The notes: generated from the letters alone by a model not told the origin. 64,000 bases of DNA from Podocnemis expansa (GCA_007922195.1 ML682005.1:28135183-28199182), one strand, 5' to 3'; shown: positions 10,190 to 21,572, numbered from the stretch's first letter. Made by a program: numbers and translations.

Positions 10190-11921
10190 AGACCCTGGCT
10201 CTCCTACCCCCATCGTACGTTCCCTAACAACCGGGGTACAAAGTCATTCTCAGGCAGCATCCACTCTATGAGCTAGTGTGTGATTTCCCCTGCTCATGTA
10301 CACTGACACATGCTAGCTCTCAACAAGGTAGTATGACTATAAACAGCCATATATTTTCAGTAGTGCTGGTAATGGGAGTGGAAACACACTGAGTACACAT
10401 CCATCATTTTCCGGTGGTCTGGGATTTAGGTGCCTAGGTAACATTCTGGATCTGGTTCTTAGACTCAAAAGGTATCTCTGCATGGCAATAAAACATCTAT
10501 GGCTGTCTTGGGTTCATAGCGTCCCTGAGCCCAGGCTCCTGGCTGAACCCAAACATCTACTTTGCAATTTTATAGCTCCATGGCTGATATGTGCCAGTCA
10601 CAAGTGTTTCATTACAGTGCAAATATAGTCTTTAGGAACCAGATGCATATGTGTAGACCCCACTGAAAACAATGGGACTAATTTATGTCGTTTCACACTG
10701 AGTGCCATGATTCACCATTCAAAACATTTTTTCTTCCCCAAAATATTGTCTTTCAGTTATATTCTTATCAAATTCACAAACTTTTTAGAAAAGAACAGAA
10801 TTTTTTGTTAATAGGACCCTCTTTAAGCCCACACCCTCCTGACCCAAGTTTTCTTCTTAATACAAACGGAGTAACATAAAATTTTAGGTAGGATATCAGT
10901 CTCTCCTCTAGTACAAGAATTAAATCTTTTCACAGTGTTGAGATGTACCCCAGACAGTGTTTTACTTTTCTAGTTTTCTTTTGACATATCATTCAGTATG
11001 AAATTTTCAGTTCAGAATCAGTCTCCTTCTTTTAATGTTTTAATAGAACTTTTTGTTGTTGTTATTGTTTTTCTGAAGCATTATTAAAAATAAATTATCA
11101 CAAACACTGGTGGCTCTGTGAGATGTTACACCAATCAATTCTTAGCATTTCTACTTTATCTCTGGCACTTTAAAATTGTTATTGGAGAAAAAAATAGCTA
11201 TTGAGATCAAATTGAGCTATATTAGTCTCTCCTGGCATCACTTCTGTCACAATCTCTGAAATGAAATGGAATGTTAGGGCTGGAATGATCATATTTTTTT
11301 TTTCCTGGGCAAGATGCTTGTATTTCTTTATGATACCCAAGAGATGCTCATTAAACTGTCACCTGTTAATGCTAATGGCTGTGATTCCACTGCTTCTCCT
11401 TGAAGGTGGCTCCATTCTTCAGACTAAATTACTTTTAAAGTATTTTGATAAGACTTTTTTTTTAAATTACATATGTAGAAGGAGGAAAATTGACATCAAT
11501 TACACAAAGATATGCACGGAGGCATCTTTTATAGATATTTGCCAGGACTACCTACACTTTAATCAATTACAATAACACTCACACTTATAATTTTATACTA
11601 ATTTCAAGAATAAGTTAATGGTCCAAAATATATGATAATTGTTAAAGTATCAACATAACAAACAAAAATTATATTAATAGAACATTATGAAGGCTGCAAA
11701 GTCAAAGACTTGAAGGCTAAGAAATGACAAAGTTGCCTGTGTGGTGTTATTTGTTCTAATAAATAATACTAGCACTTGATGAAAGCACTGTCACTAAGAC
11801 TGTGAACAACTCCAGAGAGGTATCACACTTCTGTGGCCATATATGTAGACTGGTGCAAAATGGGTTGTTCAATGGCTAGGAGACCAAATATAAACATGTG
11901 AAACTGGTGAGTGTCCTTGAG
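10190..11921. other. Mostly unannotated; MITE remnant near 10460-10670
   Basis: Around 10460-10670 is a stretch ('gcatggcaataaaacatc', 'gagcccaggctcctggct', 'ttgcaattttatag') similar to the MITE that hosts the solo LTR at 12.25 kb. The rest, including the 104-codon frame at 11261-11575, shows no protein motif or recognisable repeat. Confidence 0.45.
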
Positions 11922-11933
11922 ATTTAGCAAATG

Positions 11934-12037
11934 GATAAAACAAACAAGAAATCCCATGGCACTTTAAGACTAACAAATTGCTTTATTACATGAGATTTCG
12001 TGGGAGAAAATCCCACATTGTCAGACACCCCTTTGGA
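11934..12037 (-). mobile_element. Short Penelope-like tail insertion with target duplication
   Basis: A reversed Penelope tail ('aagactaacaaa', 'gtgggagaaaatcccac') ends at the right with 'acccctttgga', which matches the forward terminus of the family. So even this 104-bp copy has both orientations at its ends. Flanks 'atttagcaaatg' (11922-11933) and 'atttaacaaatg' (12038-12049) match at 11 of 12 bases and look like the target duplication. Confidence 0.75.
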
Positions 12038-12251
12038 ATTTAACAAATGATTAGACCTTTGTCTCAAGGAAAGGCCCTAACACTTACTGAAGGGCTGGAT
12101 GGGATATTGGCTGGCAGGTTATGCCTACATTGCAAAAAGAAAAACAATCCCCCCCTGCCCATGGCAGCAAGTCTCAGAACTTGGGTCTATAAACTCAGGT
12201 TCATGCCATGGCACTAAAAATAGCAATACAGACATTCCTGATTAGGCTCTG

Positions 12252-13074
12252 TGTAGCAGAGGGGAGCAGTTATGCAGCCGCAGAGAGGCAGCTGGGCGCC
12301 CGCACTCCCCCTACTGTCAAGAGGAGGTCCGGCAGAGCGGCCAGGGCCAGAACCAAAGGGAAGGGCGCTGGGAGCAGGAGGACTATAAAAGCGAGCGGAC
12401 CAGGCAGCCATGGAAGGAGCCTAGAGGGAAGTGGTTGCCACTCCTGGCAGACCTCCCTCTACAGGGAGTAGAGGAGACTGACAGGTGACCAGACTCCCTG
12501 CCCCGGAAGAGCTGGGGGGAGGAACCTTGGTCAACTGCACCCCTGGAGAAAACTCCTCCAGGGGAGGACCTTGATGAGCTTCCTTCCACAGACAGCCTGA
12601 GCCCTGGAGACCAGCCGGACGCTGAGGAGGACCTGGATGAGCTCCCCTCTGCTGGGGAGGACAGCGAGCCAGCTCTTCTGGACTCGTGCGACCTGGAGGA
12701 GCTGCTGTTGGCTGAGGAGGCCGAGTTCCTGGCTTTGCCGCCTGAAGATAGTGAGGGCCTGATGGGGATGCCCTGGGGATCCTACCATGAGGACAGTGTG
12801 CCCCAGGCCTCATCAGGTAAGGGAAGGAAGGAGCCCAGGGACAATTGTAAGTCAGTGTGTTTTGGCGAGAGCCCCACTGACACAGTGGCCCTCTGTGTGG
12901 CCACTGCTAGGGCCCTGGGCTGGAATGCAGTGGAGCGGGCGGGCCTGCATTCCCCTTCCCTTCCCTGCTACCAGCTGAGCCACGGTTGGTTTGCCTTGCC
13001 CCTGCTGGGGCTGAAGGCCTGAACTGCCTGCCTGTTTGCTTGCCTCGCCCTGATGAGGGGAGGACTCGACCACA
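12252..13074 (+). mobile_element. Solo LTR, 823 bp, flanked by CTCTG duplications
   Basis: It starts TGTAGCAG and ends CCACA (the TG...CA rule). The 5-base target duplication CTCTG is at 12247-12251 and 13075-13079. It sits inside a palindromic MITE whose arms pair when this block is left out, which fixes the borders independently. It is much more GC-rich than its surroundings. A TATA box 'tataaaag' lies near 12384, about 130 bp in. I see no clear AATAAA. A 5-bp duplication fits Gypsy-type elements or some endogenous retrovirus classes; the class is not determined. No retroviral gene is present. Confidence 0.78.
12489..13022 (+). other. Acidic open reading frame inside the LTR, coding status unknown
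   Basis: This frame is open for about 177 codons, but no ATG opens it. It encodes a strongly acidic stretch with a near-repeat (GEDLDELPS, then EEDLDELPS), then CDLEELLLAEEAEF. At about 12814 'catcag/gtaagg' matches a vertebrate splice donor, so an exon ending there is conceivable. I recognise no family. It could be chance in GC-rich DNA or an LTR-borne leader. The opposite-strand frames at 12421-12813 and 12531-12788 overlap it and look like shadows. Confidence 0.25.
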
Positions 13075-13204
13075 CTCTGAAACTTAGCTCCCTTGCTGGG
13101 TTTCAGAACCTAAGCAGAAATGTTTATACCTCTATTTTTAGCACAAAAATGAGCCCCACGAGTCCAAGGCTATAGACCTAGCTCTGAGGGTTCCTGCTGC
13201 TGTC

Positions 13205-13372
13205 AGAAAAAGCAAGGAGTCTTGTGGCACTTAAAGACTAACAGATTTATTTCTCGCATGAGCTTTTCTCCTACAAAAGGTCATTCGATAATTAAATCTG
13301 TTAGTCTTTAAGTGCTGCAAGATTTCTTGTGTGTTTTGTTTTGTGTGGTGGTTGGTTTTTTTTTTTTTGTTT
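13205..13372. mobile_element. Penelope-like fold-back, cut by an assembly gap
   Basis: A reversed tail ('aaggagtcttgtggcac', 'agactaacagatttattt', 'gcatgagctttt') is followed by a forward tail ('aattaaatctgttagtc', 'ttaagtgctgcaagat'). The centre is more degraded than in the 8.4-kb copy. The right end runs into a T-run and the 100-N gap at 13373. A hairpin of this kind could itself have caused the gap. Confidence 0.75.
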
Positions 13373-13472
13373 NNNNNNNNNNNNNNNNNNNNNNNNNNNN
13401 NNNNNNNNNNNNNNNNNNNNNNNNNNNNNNNNNNNNNNNNNNNNNNNNNNNNNNNNNNNNNNNNNNNNNNNN
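13373..13472. other. Assembly gap of 100 N
   Basis: Exactly 100 N, which usually marks a gap of unknown size. It lies directly after a T-run and a fold-back repeat. Confidence 0.99.
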
Positions 13473-15320
13473 GGTGTTAATCCTAAAAATTATGTGGTAG
13501 CTTGTTACTTCTGGAATACTCTGTTTAACCCTTGAAAAGAACACAGCTTAGGTGCTGGCCTTTAGGCAATGGACACACAGCAGTGTATGCCAAGGGTCTG
13601 TGGATCATTAAAACCTTCAGTCAGAAGGGAAAGAGACATAAGTCTCCACCCAAGACAAGTGATTCCTGGGAGTCTCAACCCTCATGTGTATGTCCTTGAG
13701 GGATCACAGGTGTGTTTGGGAGGGGAATACAGGTACAGTTTCTCTGAAACCATGAGAACCATGATGCATCTTTCCTTTTGGAAAGAGTTTTACTAGCACA
13801 GAGAAGAGAACAGTATGCATTGGGATTGTTGTTTTCTGGCCTAAGGAAGTATTTATTCCCAAGATCCAAAGTGCCATATAAAATATGGTATGCAGACATC
13901 AAGAAACTTAACTCGATAATGACCATGATAGTGCAATGATTTTGAATTTCTAATGTTTGTGATTATTTTTAAGCTAGGATTCAAATCTGCTGACATTACA
14001 ACCTACATATCTTTTTTCTAGACCCTTGTACACTTTGTCAACTGAAAGGATCCAACACAGCCAATGTGATGCAATTGCCATCATCCCTTTAAGGGAGGAA
14101 GAGAGGTTCTACCAATTGTGCCATACATCAGAAAGGATGTGGATTTGCCAAACAGCAGGGAAGCTCACAGGCCATTAGATGTAAGCTACTGCCTGGCAAT
14201 AGCCTGAAATTATATTATACCTTTACTTTGATGTACACTAACAATTGTGACACTGAATAGAACTGATTTTTTAATTGCATTTCTGTGAGGCATGGCATAT
14301 AATAGAGCCTCACTATTGTTTCTTGCTGGTCCTGCCTGTCTTCATTCCTATTTTATCATAGAAATCAAATTTATTTCCTGATTTGCAAGCTTTAATTAAT
14401 TTGCACAAAATTGGTTTTATATGACCTGCAAGAGGTTTTCTTACTAACTTAGCTGTAGTTATATGTATGATTACTTAGATCCTAGGTCAATATAATTGAT
14501 GTTACATATAGGTAAAAAGAAATGACACCATTCCATTTTTAAAAGAACACAATTAATCAGAGATGTTTAAATTAAGCCTAACTGATATTTTGGCAGAATA
14601 AGATATACTGTCTAACAGTTGTCACATCAAGGGAATACTTGCTGTTAGTAATTAACAGAGAAATGAATTGTGCTCTCCCCTAGACCTCACAATAAGATGA
14701 AAATGAGACACAACAATAAATATTTCCATACACCTGGCAAGAACAATCATTTCTTGCCGATAAGTGCCAGGCTGTTTTGGAGAAAGGTTACATCCCCTAC
14801 TTCCCATCTGCTGCCCTTCTTATCCAATTATCAGAAGTCCTTTTCTAAAATGTTAAAAAGCGGACCCAGAGTGAAGGTATATTGTTCCAACAATTAACAC
14901 GGAGGAATGTTGTAATAATTGTGCAAATAGATAGCAACTTCTATGCAAACAGATTTCCAAAGCATTTTACTGACTTTTGTTAATGGATTGTACACTAAGA
15001 ATCACATTATCCCCAACCTGAAATAGTTACCAACTGATATAAGCAGTAAAGACCTAGGTGATTGATTGTTTAGGACACAAGATATTAGGGTCTCAGGTTT
15101 TTATTTTTAACAGATCTCTGTGAATTGAAGAAGGCAGGGAGATAGATAGGAAAGGTGCCAGAAAGGTGTGGTGTCACACTTCCCAGTTAATAAAATGGAC
15201 TATCATATATCCTAGTCCAATTTATTTTAGCCTGCAGCTCCCACCAAATAATCGTGATAGTTTAATCCCAGAAAAGTAGATGGTAAAAGGAAACAAAAAT
15301 AAATCATAGAATGTGTCCTA
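13473..15320. other. Unannotated AT-rich DNA, no gene seen
   Basis: Short frames only, without motifs. I see no strong repeat signal between the gap and the MITE at 15321, so part of this could be single-copy host sequence. Confidence 0.45.
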
Positions 15321-15610
15321 GGCCACATTTACACTGATGGCAGCAAATCTGCCACCCTCAAGCTAATCTTTTCAGGTCAATTTAGGAGTCTGTTAAGACC
15401 TGTTAAGTCCATCTGCAAATTGACTTAATAGAACCACCTGTTGGTATAACTCTGCCTTGATGGGAGCACATTTCCCCAACAGTGCAGCACGGTGAAGAGG
15501 CTGTGCTAAAGGGGAGTTAGTAAATCGACAGGAGTTATCAAGCTTTTGTGCATAGCCTGCATGACTTCCATCAACTGCCACTGAATTTTGCTGCCAGTAT
15601 AAACCTGGCC
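15321..15610. mobile_element. MITE with inverted ends and CTA duplication
   Basis: The left end 'ggccacatttacactg' and the reverse of the right end 'ggccaggtttatactg' pair well, and 'gcagcaaa' follows in both. CTA lies just outside each end (15318-15320 and 15611-15613). A 3-bp duplication suits Harbinger-like elements, but the superfamily is not certain. No coding capacity. Confidence 0.72.
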
Positions 15611-15839
15611 CTAATGATCTTCACCCTCTTATATCCTCCAGGAGCACAAACACAGTGGCACCAACTGGAAAATGGTGATAGAGCTACTCTGCAGATTTCA
15701 GCACCCTTGCTTTTCAACTTTCGTTATATAGAAAAGCACTGTGCTCTTAGTACTGGAAGTCTCAGGTTCTCTCCTTACTCATGACCAGGGTTTATAATAC
15801 CTGCACTCAACATAGCCTTATTCCTGGGGATCCTGGCTC

Positions 15840-16275
15840 AAATGAGAGGGGCTCTGGAAAGGGCAGGAGTAGTGATAAGGAACAAGGATGACTGTTTATT
15901 AGGAGAGAGAGTCTGGGGTGAGGAGACAATGTGGTAGAATTGACAAGGAGGAAGAAGACACAAGAAATGAAAGACCAGAGATGGAATAGAAAGAAAAATC
16001 TAAGAAAAAATGGTGGGAATAAGCATGTGGTTTGGCAAGACATAGAAGAAGAACTGTGGAAAAGAAAGGAAGATTTAGGGATGTGAGATGGGTCAAAGAG
16101 AAAAAGCAGCAAGAAAAGATGAGAAAAGAGACGAGCATAGTAAACAATAAGAAAAATCCAAAAACAAATTGATAGAACTAGGGAAAAGACAAAATAGAAT
16201 AGAGAAAAGAAAAAAATGAAAGTAGAACTAAGAAATAAAAAGATGGAAAGGAAAAGCAAGTCATAAGATAAGTAT
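15840..16275. repeat. Purine-rich asymmetric tract
   Basis: About 430 bp of the plus strand is dominated by A and G, with many GAAA and AGAAGA runs. This explains the 189-codon minus-strand frame at 15807-16376 and its overlapping partner. Their Phe/Ser/Leu-rich translations are typical of a polypyrimidine strand rather than of a protein. Confidence 0.75.
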
Positions 16276-16295
16276 TTTATTTTCTCTCGCGCGTG

Positions 16296-16317
16296 CACAC
16301 ACACACACACACACACA
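16296..16317. repeat. (CA)n microsatellite
   Basis: About 11 CA units, followed by a short non-repeat stretch and then a run of C near 16340. Confidence 0.95.
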
Positions 16318-16425
16318 TGGGAATATATTCTTGCTCTCCCCCCCCCCCCATTATACTTCTCTTGACTTTTTGGCAAAGGGGAAGGGAGTTGATATGGTTC
16401 CCTTACACAAACAAACCCTCTAAAG

Positions 16426-16613
16426 CAGGGGTCTCAAACATGTGGCCCGTGGGCCGCATGCGGCCCCTAAAGCTATTTCCTGCGGCCTACAATGACATGA
16501 TTGTTACTGATATTTGCAATATCTTAATACAAAAAGGTTTCAGTGGTGCAGCCCTTGGTGTAATGTACTAGCCCTTGTGCGGCCCTCATGGTGATATGAG
16601 TTTGAGATCTCTG
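16426..16613. mobile_element. hAT-type MITE with perfect 8-bp target duplication
   Basis: The left end 'caggggtctcaaac' and the reverse of the right end 'cagagatctcaaac' form inverted repeats. The 8-mer 'ctctaaag' lies on both sides (16418-16425 and 16614-16621) without mismatch, which is the hAT hallmark. Internal CpG-rich blocks such as 'gtggcccgtgggccgcatg' are typical of this non-autonomous type. It is 188 bp long and has no transposase. Confidence 0.92.
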
Positions 16614-16639
16614 CTCTAAAGCAAGCCCAGTAACTATCT

Positions 16640-17400
16640 CTGGGGTGGCACAGGGAGAATGTTTGACTAGAAAAAGCAATATTGTTTAGTTACTTAGGTA
16701 GGGAAGTGAGGAATACTGCATGAAACTGAAAGGACAAAGCATATTTGGTTGGCTGAGTATTATCATCATGCAAAGCAGAATTCGGTGGAGCACTGGGATT
16801 AATGCTCCTACTGTACAAAGTGCACTGTGGAATCCTTAATGATAAATGGTCAAGATCTCAATTTTATGTCTAATGGCATTTTCAGTAATTGAGCTCTTAT
16901 CATCTTACTGGCTCGTATTGTCTCAGAAGACATTAGGATTTTACAGGTATCCAGCAAAAATATTCTCTGGGGACTCAAAAATCCCATCATCTCCTTCAGC
17001 TGCACTCTTTTTCCTCCTTTCCCCATACCAACACTCTGTCAGCTTCAAGTCCTACCATCTCGTATTCAATTCAGTGTTTTACCACAATTTGACAGTGTCA
17101 CAGACTCTGAAGATCCCAATCCCTTACCCGAGGAGCTCAGTATTCTGGGGTAGTAAGAAGGAGTTCATTGACAGACTCGGATATATCATCTCCTGAAGCA
17201 CTTAGTGTCTGGTCAAATATTACTGAAATTGTTAACAGTCCTATGACATTGAACTCCAGGAGACTTATGCTGAAACAGGGCAAACCCCAAAGAATGGGAG
17301 CAGACAAAGCACTAAATATTGGTGGTTTTTCTTCCATAAGATGTATCAAGCTAGCAGTAAACAGGCTCTCACGTCCTGAAGGATCATGCAGTTGACAAAA
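16640..17400. other. Unannotated DNA, no gene seen
   Basis: A 116-codon plus-strand frame (16846-17196) exists, but it has no motif and no splice context that I can defend. Confidence 0.4.
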
Positions 17401-18240
17401 CCACAGTGTCCTTAAAACTATATAGCCCTTTGGCTAGCACCCAGACAGCCAAGTCAAATGTAATGAGGATAACTGAAAATCTTTATCCATTATGCATAAA
17501 AAGCTTCTAACAATCCAAAGGGATCATTACCAAACAGGTCACTGCAAAAGTTCAGATCCTAGCCATACACATACTTAAAATTAATACTTCATAATGAGAC
17601 TTGGGAAAAAAAAAAGAAAGATTAATCATTAAAAGGTCACTATTCACACACAGATGAAAATAAAGCTCTTAGGTCAGTTTCAAAGCAGAGGTGATAACTG
17701 ACTGGTAAAATTCTTATATTGCAAAGTCTCTGAAATTACACAAACAGTTTAGAGGTCATCAGTCCTTGTTTAGAGCTTCTTTTTATTTAGAAATCTAGCT
17801 CTGAGAAATGAAGACTAAATAGTCCCTGTAAGAAGTTTGAGCAAATTCTCCCATGAGAATTAGCAGGCTGATTCCAGGCTGGTGGTGGGATCTCAATCTT
17901 TCAGTCCAAATTTTGCTTCACAATTCTGGACAGATTGAGATAAAAAAGATAGGACTGAAGCTTTCTTTATAGTTGAAGTAAGCTGGCTCTTGTAGGTAAA
18001 TCTCTCATAAGGTATGAAAACAAGCTAACTGTTTGATCTTTACTCTGCAGGTCTTTCCTCAGACAATACAGACAGCAGTAGCCATATAAACTATCAAGAT
18101 AGTCCACAGATATTTCCTTGAATGGAGAACAGTAATGTATATTGTCCTTTGAAGTAAAACCTTTTCCTAGGCACACACAAGTAATCAGTGCAGTTAACAG
18201 ACAGTTTACACAAACCTTAATGTGTAATACAGGAAAATGT
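17400..18240 (-). mobile_element. Weak LTR-like candidate on the minus strand
   Basis: Read in reverse there is a TATA-like 'ctataaag' near 17968 and an AATAAA near 17782, about 185 bp apart. That spacing fits an LTR. No target duplication or TG/CA border was found, and I cannot identify the family, so this may be chance. Confidence 0.25.
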
Positions 18241-18472
18241 TGATGTCACACCAAAGGTCCATCTAGATGTTGATATGCCCTTTTGACCTCTTAATCGACT
18301 AAAACAACAGTAATAGAAAGAAATGCAGTTTATCTACATTGCTAGCCTCTAATAAGATATACACAAGCAACTACCAACATACACTTACATATCATAGTTC
18401 TAGTCTACTGGTAAGAAATGACCCTCACTATCACTGTATTTTCCACTGTATTCTCCCCCCCCCCCTTTTTAA

Positions 18473-19408
18473 CAGATTTGTGTCCATTTATTCTTTTGTG
18501 GAGGGACAAAGAAAAGAAAACAGAACACCACTGATCATCACCTATGGTCCCCAGGTAAAATCTCTCCAACACATCATTAAGGATCTATAGCCTATCCTAG
18601 AAGATGATCCATAACTCTCTCAAGCACTGGGAGGCAGGCCAGGACTTGCTAATAGACAGTTTCTCAACCCGAAGCTAATACTTACCAGAACTGGACTCCA
18701 TACAACAAGAACACTAACACAGGAAGCTACCCCTGCAACAAATCTTGTTGCCAACTCTGCCCCCACATCAACTGTGGTGACACCGTCACTGATCCTAACC
18801 ACATCAGTCACATCATCAGGAGCTCATTCACCTGCACATCTTCTAATGTGATGATATATGCCAGTGATGCCCCCTGCCATGTACATTAACCAAACCAGAC
18901 TGTCCCTCTGCAAAAGAATAAATGGACACAAATCTGATATAAAAATGGTAACATCCATAACCCACTAGGAGAGCACTTCAATCTCCCTGGACACTCTGTA
19001 GCAGACTTGAAAGTTGCCATACTTCAACAAAAGAACTTCAAAAACAGAGTTCAGCATGAAACTGCAGAGGTGGAACTCATCTTCAAACTTGAAACAATCA
19101 GCCTGGGTCTGACTAGGGACTTGAAATGGTTATCTCATTACAAAAAGTAATTGTCACTTTTCACACATTCTCACCTTGTAATCACTGTTGTGAATGGGCC
19201 TCATCTACTTTAATTTAATTGACCCTGTTAGCATTTGCCCTCCCAATTCTAATGTTTCTCTCTTTTACAGGTGTGTATATATATATATATACACCCCCTA
19301 ACTGTAGTTTCCACCTCAGGCATTTGACAAAGTGGGTTGCAGCCCATGAAAGCTTATGCCTGAAGAAATTTGTTAGTCTTTAAGGTGCCATAGAACTTTT
19401 GTTATTTT
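18473..19408 (+). mobile_element. Penelope-like retroelement fragment, second subfamily
   Basis: Broken frames on the plus strand resemble the Penelope protein at 57.2-57.9 kb: KENRTPLIITYGPQ against KENRMPLVITYNPQ, then INGHKSDIK and a terminal LSHYKK before a stop. The tail (19320-19408, 'catgaaagcttatgcc', 'ttgttagtctttaaggtg') differs from the other copies, so this is a different subfamily. The first 26 bases (18473-18498) are a perfect reversed copy of 18911-18936, so this copy is also partly folded back. Several stops make it dead. Confidence 0.82.
19272..19292. repeat. Short (TA)n palindrome
   Basis: A self-complementary 'gtgtatatatatatatatac' block inside the 3' part of the Penelope fragment. 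Confidence 0.85.
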
Positions 19409-19631
19409 TTAAAAATATTCAGTCATCTAAAGAAGCACATAGACACTGAAGTAGGAAAGATGACATGTTTTCAGTGAGAGGTAATCACTAAGCCCTATTA
19501 GGCATTTTCAAAACTTCCATTAATCATATATCTCCAACTTTGGGTACCTAAGTAACTTTGAATATCTGGCTTTACATGCCACAGTTAGTTGCACTTCGGT
19601 ACTTCATGTTGTTTTGTTTTTTAAATTGTTC

Positions 19632-19931
19632 TAAGGGTTGGTATACATTGCTGGCAAAACTCTGCAGCAGGTGACCAGACTTACACCAGCTATGCAGTGT
19701 CGCTTGCGTAACTCCTGTTGATTTCATAACTTTGCTGCAATGCACCATCTTTACTCCACTGCATGGATGAGAAGTACTCTGACTGACATCGATGCAGTGC
19801 TACACCACCTGAAGGGATGGTTTTATTAGATCGACTTCCAGATCGATTGAGCATGTCTTTACTGACTGCTCAATCAATCTTGATAAATTGATTTGACAGT
19901 GGCAAACTTTGTCAATGAAGACATACCCTTA
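19632..19931. mobile_element. MITE with 'taagggt..gtat' inverted ends
   Basis: The left end 'taagggttggtatacattg' and the reverse of the right end, 'taagggtatgtcttcattg', pair with a few mismatches. Inside are paired 'atcgactt' and 'gatcgatt' blocks. No coding capacity. This is the same terminal style as the elements at 40.8 and 45.7 kb. Confidence 0.62.
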
Positions 19932-20107
19932 ACTACATTTGGAAAAGGTAGCCTAGATTTTATTTCAAAGTTAAATATAATGAAAAAAAATCACAATAGG
20001 GTCTTGAAATAAACAAAAAAGGTGCTAAACTTCTCACCTTGACCTGCATTAATTTTGAGAACATGTTGTGTTTTGCTCAGCATGCTTTTAAAAAAAATAA
20101 AACAGAA

Positions 20108-20165
<58 letters not shown>

Positions 20166-21572
20166 CTTTCAGCAGACATTCAGCAAAACTTGACAAATTT
20201 TGGATCGATGAAGATTGATTCTCCAAATTTGGAGTGGTCAGACATGCACTGAATATGTTGAGGTTCATTGCAATATCCTAGGAAGTATTTCTAGCCCTTC
20301 TGTCCTCATAAGCTTATTAGTCAAATGCTGAAAGCATCACAGATTGTCTATCAAGAAAGACTGTCAGTCACAGATTGTTAGCAAATCTGCAGTGATTTAT
20401 ACACCATGAGTATAAAGCAAATGATGCTAAAATGGAGTTCTATTATGCCCCACAGCCAGTGTGGTACCACAAAATAAAATGTTCAACACAAAAGACCTAA
20501 TTTTTTTTGTTTTGTTTTGTTTTTGGGGGGTGGGGAGGGGGCTGAGTTCTGGATGAGGAAATCATAGAAAATTAGATGGAATAGGTACCTTTCTCCTGTT
20601 GTTCCCTCCAGTGATAATTATATCTCATAAGAGAAATTGAGTTACCTGCAGTAGTAATAGCCATGGCCAAAAATGTGCTATTAAATCTCACTGAAAAGAA
20701 AAAGATCTCAAACTCAGCTCAACTGCTGTTATCAACAAATTTTTTCTAACTTTTCTTCACTCAGTACATTTAGGCATGACTGATTCTCACTGCAATTTTA
20801 GATCCAGCAGAGATTTTTTTTCAGATTCTCAGTGCAGTTTGTGTGGAGCAAAGGAAACAATAGATAATTTTGTCTGTGAAAAACACAATCCAGAGGGAAA
20901 ATGTTGTATTTGCTTATGATCAAAAGAATGTTTGTAACAGTGCTTCGCACTGAGGCTTGTGAAAGCTGCTGATAAATTCATGGTGTTATATTAAAGTGGA
21001 AAGTGAGCATATCTGATAGATAGAGCAAGATTTGGAAAGGGATGCCTCCAGTTCTGAAAGCACTTAAGAATATCCTTTAGTTCCATTGAAGTCAATGATG
21101 CCACAGCACATACTGACGCTTTGCTGAACTGAGGCCTAAATGTTGTTGCCTGACAGTAACCAGGGCATAGTAGCTGCAAAAATAATTCACTTGACATTTT
21201 CAAAGCAGAGAAATTTCTGGCTGCATTTCACTTTATCTGGCAATTACTTCTGTCATGGCATACCTACAGTTTAGGAGTGTGGTTGAAAGAGACAGATGAG
21301 TAAATACTGCTGTCCTTCAGAGCAGAAGCTAAGAGAGACAGGAGAGAAACAGAAAGACAAATAAGAGAACAAACACCAAGTAAAGGAGAAAATTCCACCA
21401 GGAACATGCATTATTAATTTCAGTTTCTAACATTTCCAGAAAGTTATTTTCTCTTCTTGATGAATCAGATATTTTCTCTACAGTTTGTTCTCAGGTAAGT
21501 GGAATAATGAGCATGTACAGAGTTTTAATGCTTGTTTTAACAGTTCTACTGAAAACCCGAAAGGTAGGGCCC
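19932..21572. other. Unannotated DNA with a (CA)n repeat
   Basis: Apart from the microsatellite at 20117-20161 and G/T-rich runs near 20500, I see no gene. Frames translating the CA repeat (VCVCVC) are not proteins. Confidence 0.5.
20117..20161. repeat. (CA)n microsatellite
   Basis: About 22 uninterrupted AC units. Confidence 0.97.

Larger units (their letters stand above)
12111..13204. mobile_element. Palindromic MITE split by an LTR insertion
   Basis: The two halves are 12111-12251 and 13075-13204. The left half ends 'ctaaaaatagcaatacagac...gattaggctctg'. Read in reverse, the right half gives 'ctaaaaatagaggtataaac...gcttaggttctg'. The arms therefore pair only when the 823 bp between them is removed. 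The central stem 'tctgaaac...gtttcaga' is also restored. A related remnant lies at 10460-10670. A Penelope fold-back borders or cuts the right side. Confidence 0.7.

Noticed and set aside
12421..12813. 130-codon minus-strand frame in the GC-rich LTR
   Set aside because: Overlaps other open frames in the same GC-rich DNA; Pro/Gly-rich translation without motif.
15807..16376. 189-codon minus-strand frame with hydrophobic and Ser-rich translation
   Set aside because: It results from a purine-rich plus strand and includes a CA repeat; no domain and no start context.
19991..20268. Frames with long VCVCVC runs
   Set aside because: They translate the CA microsatellite.
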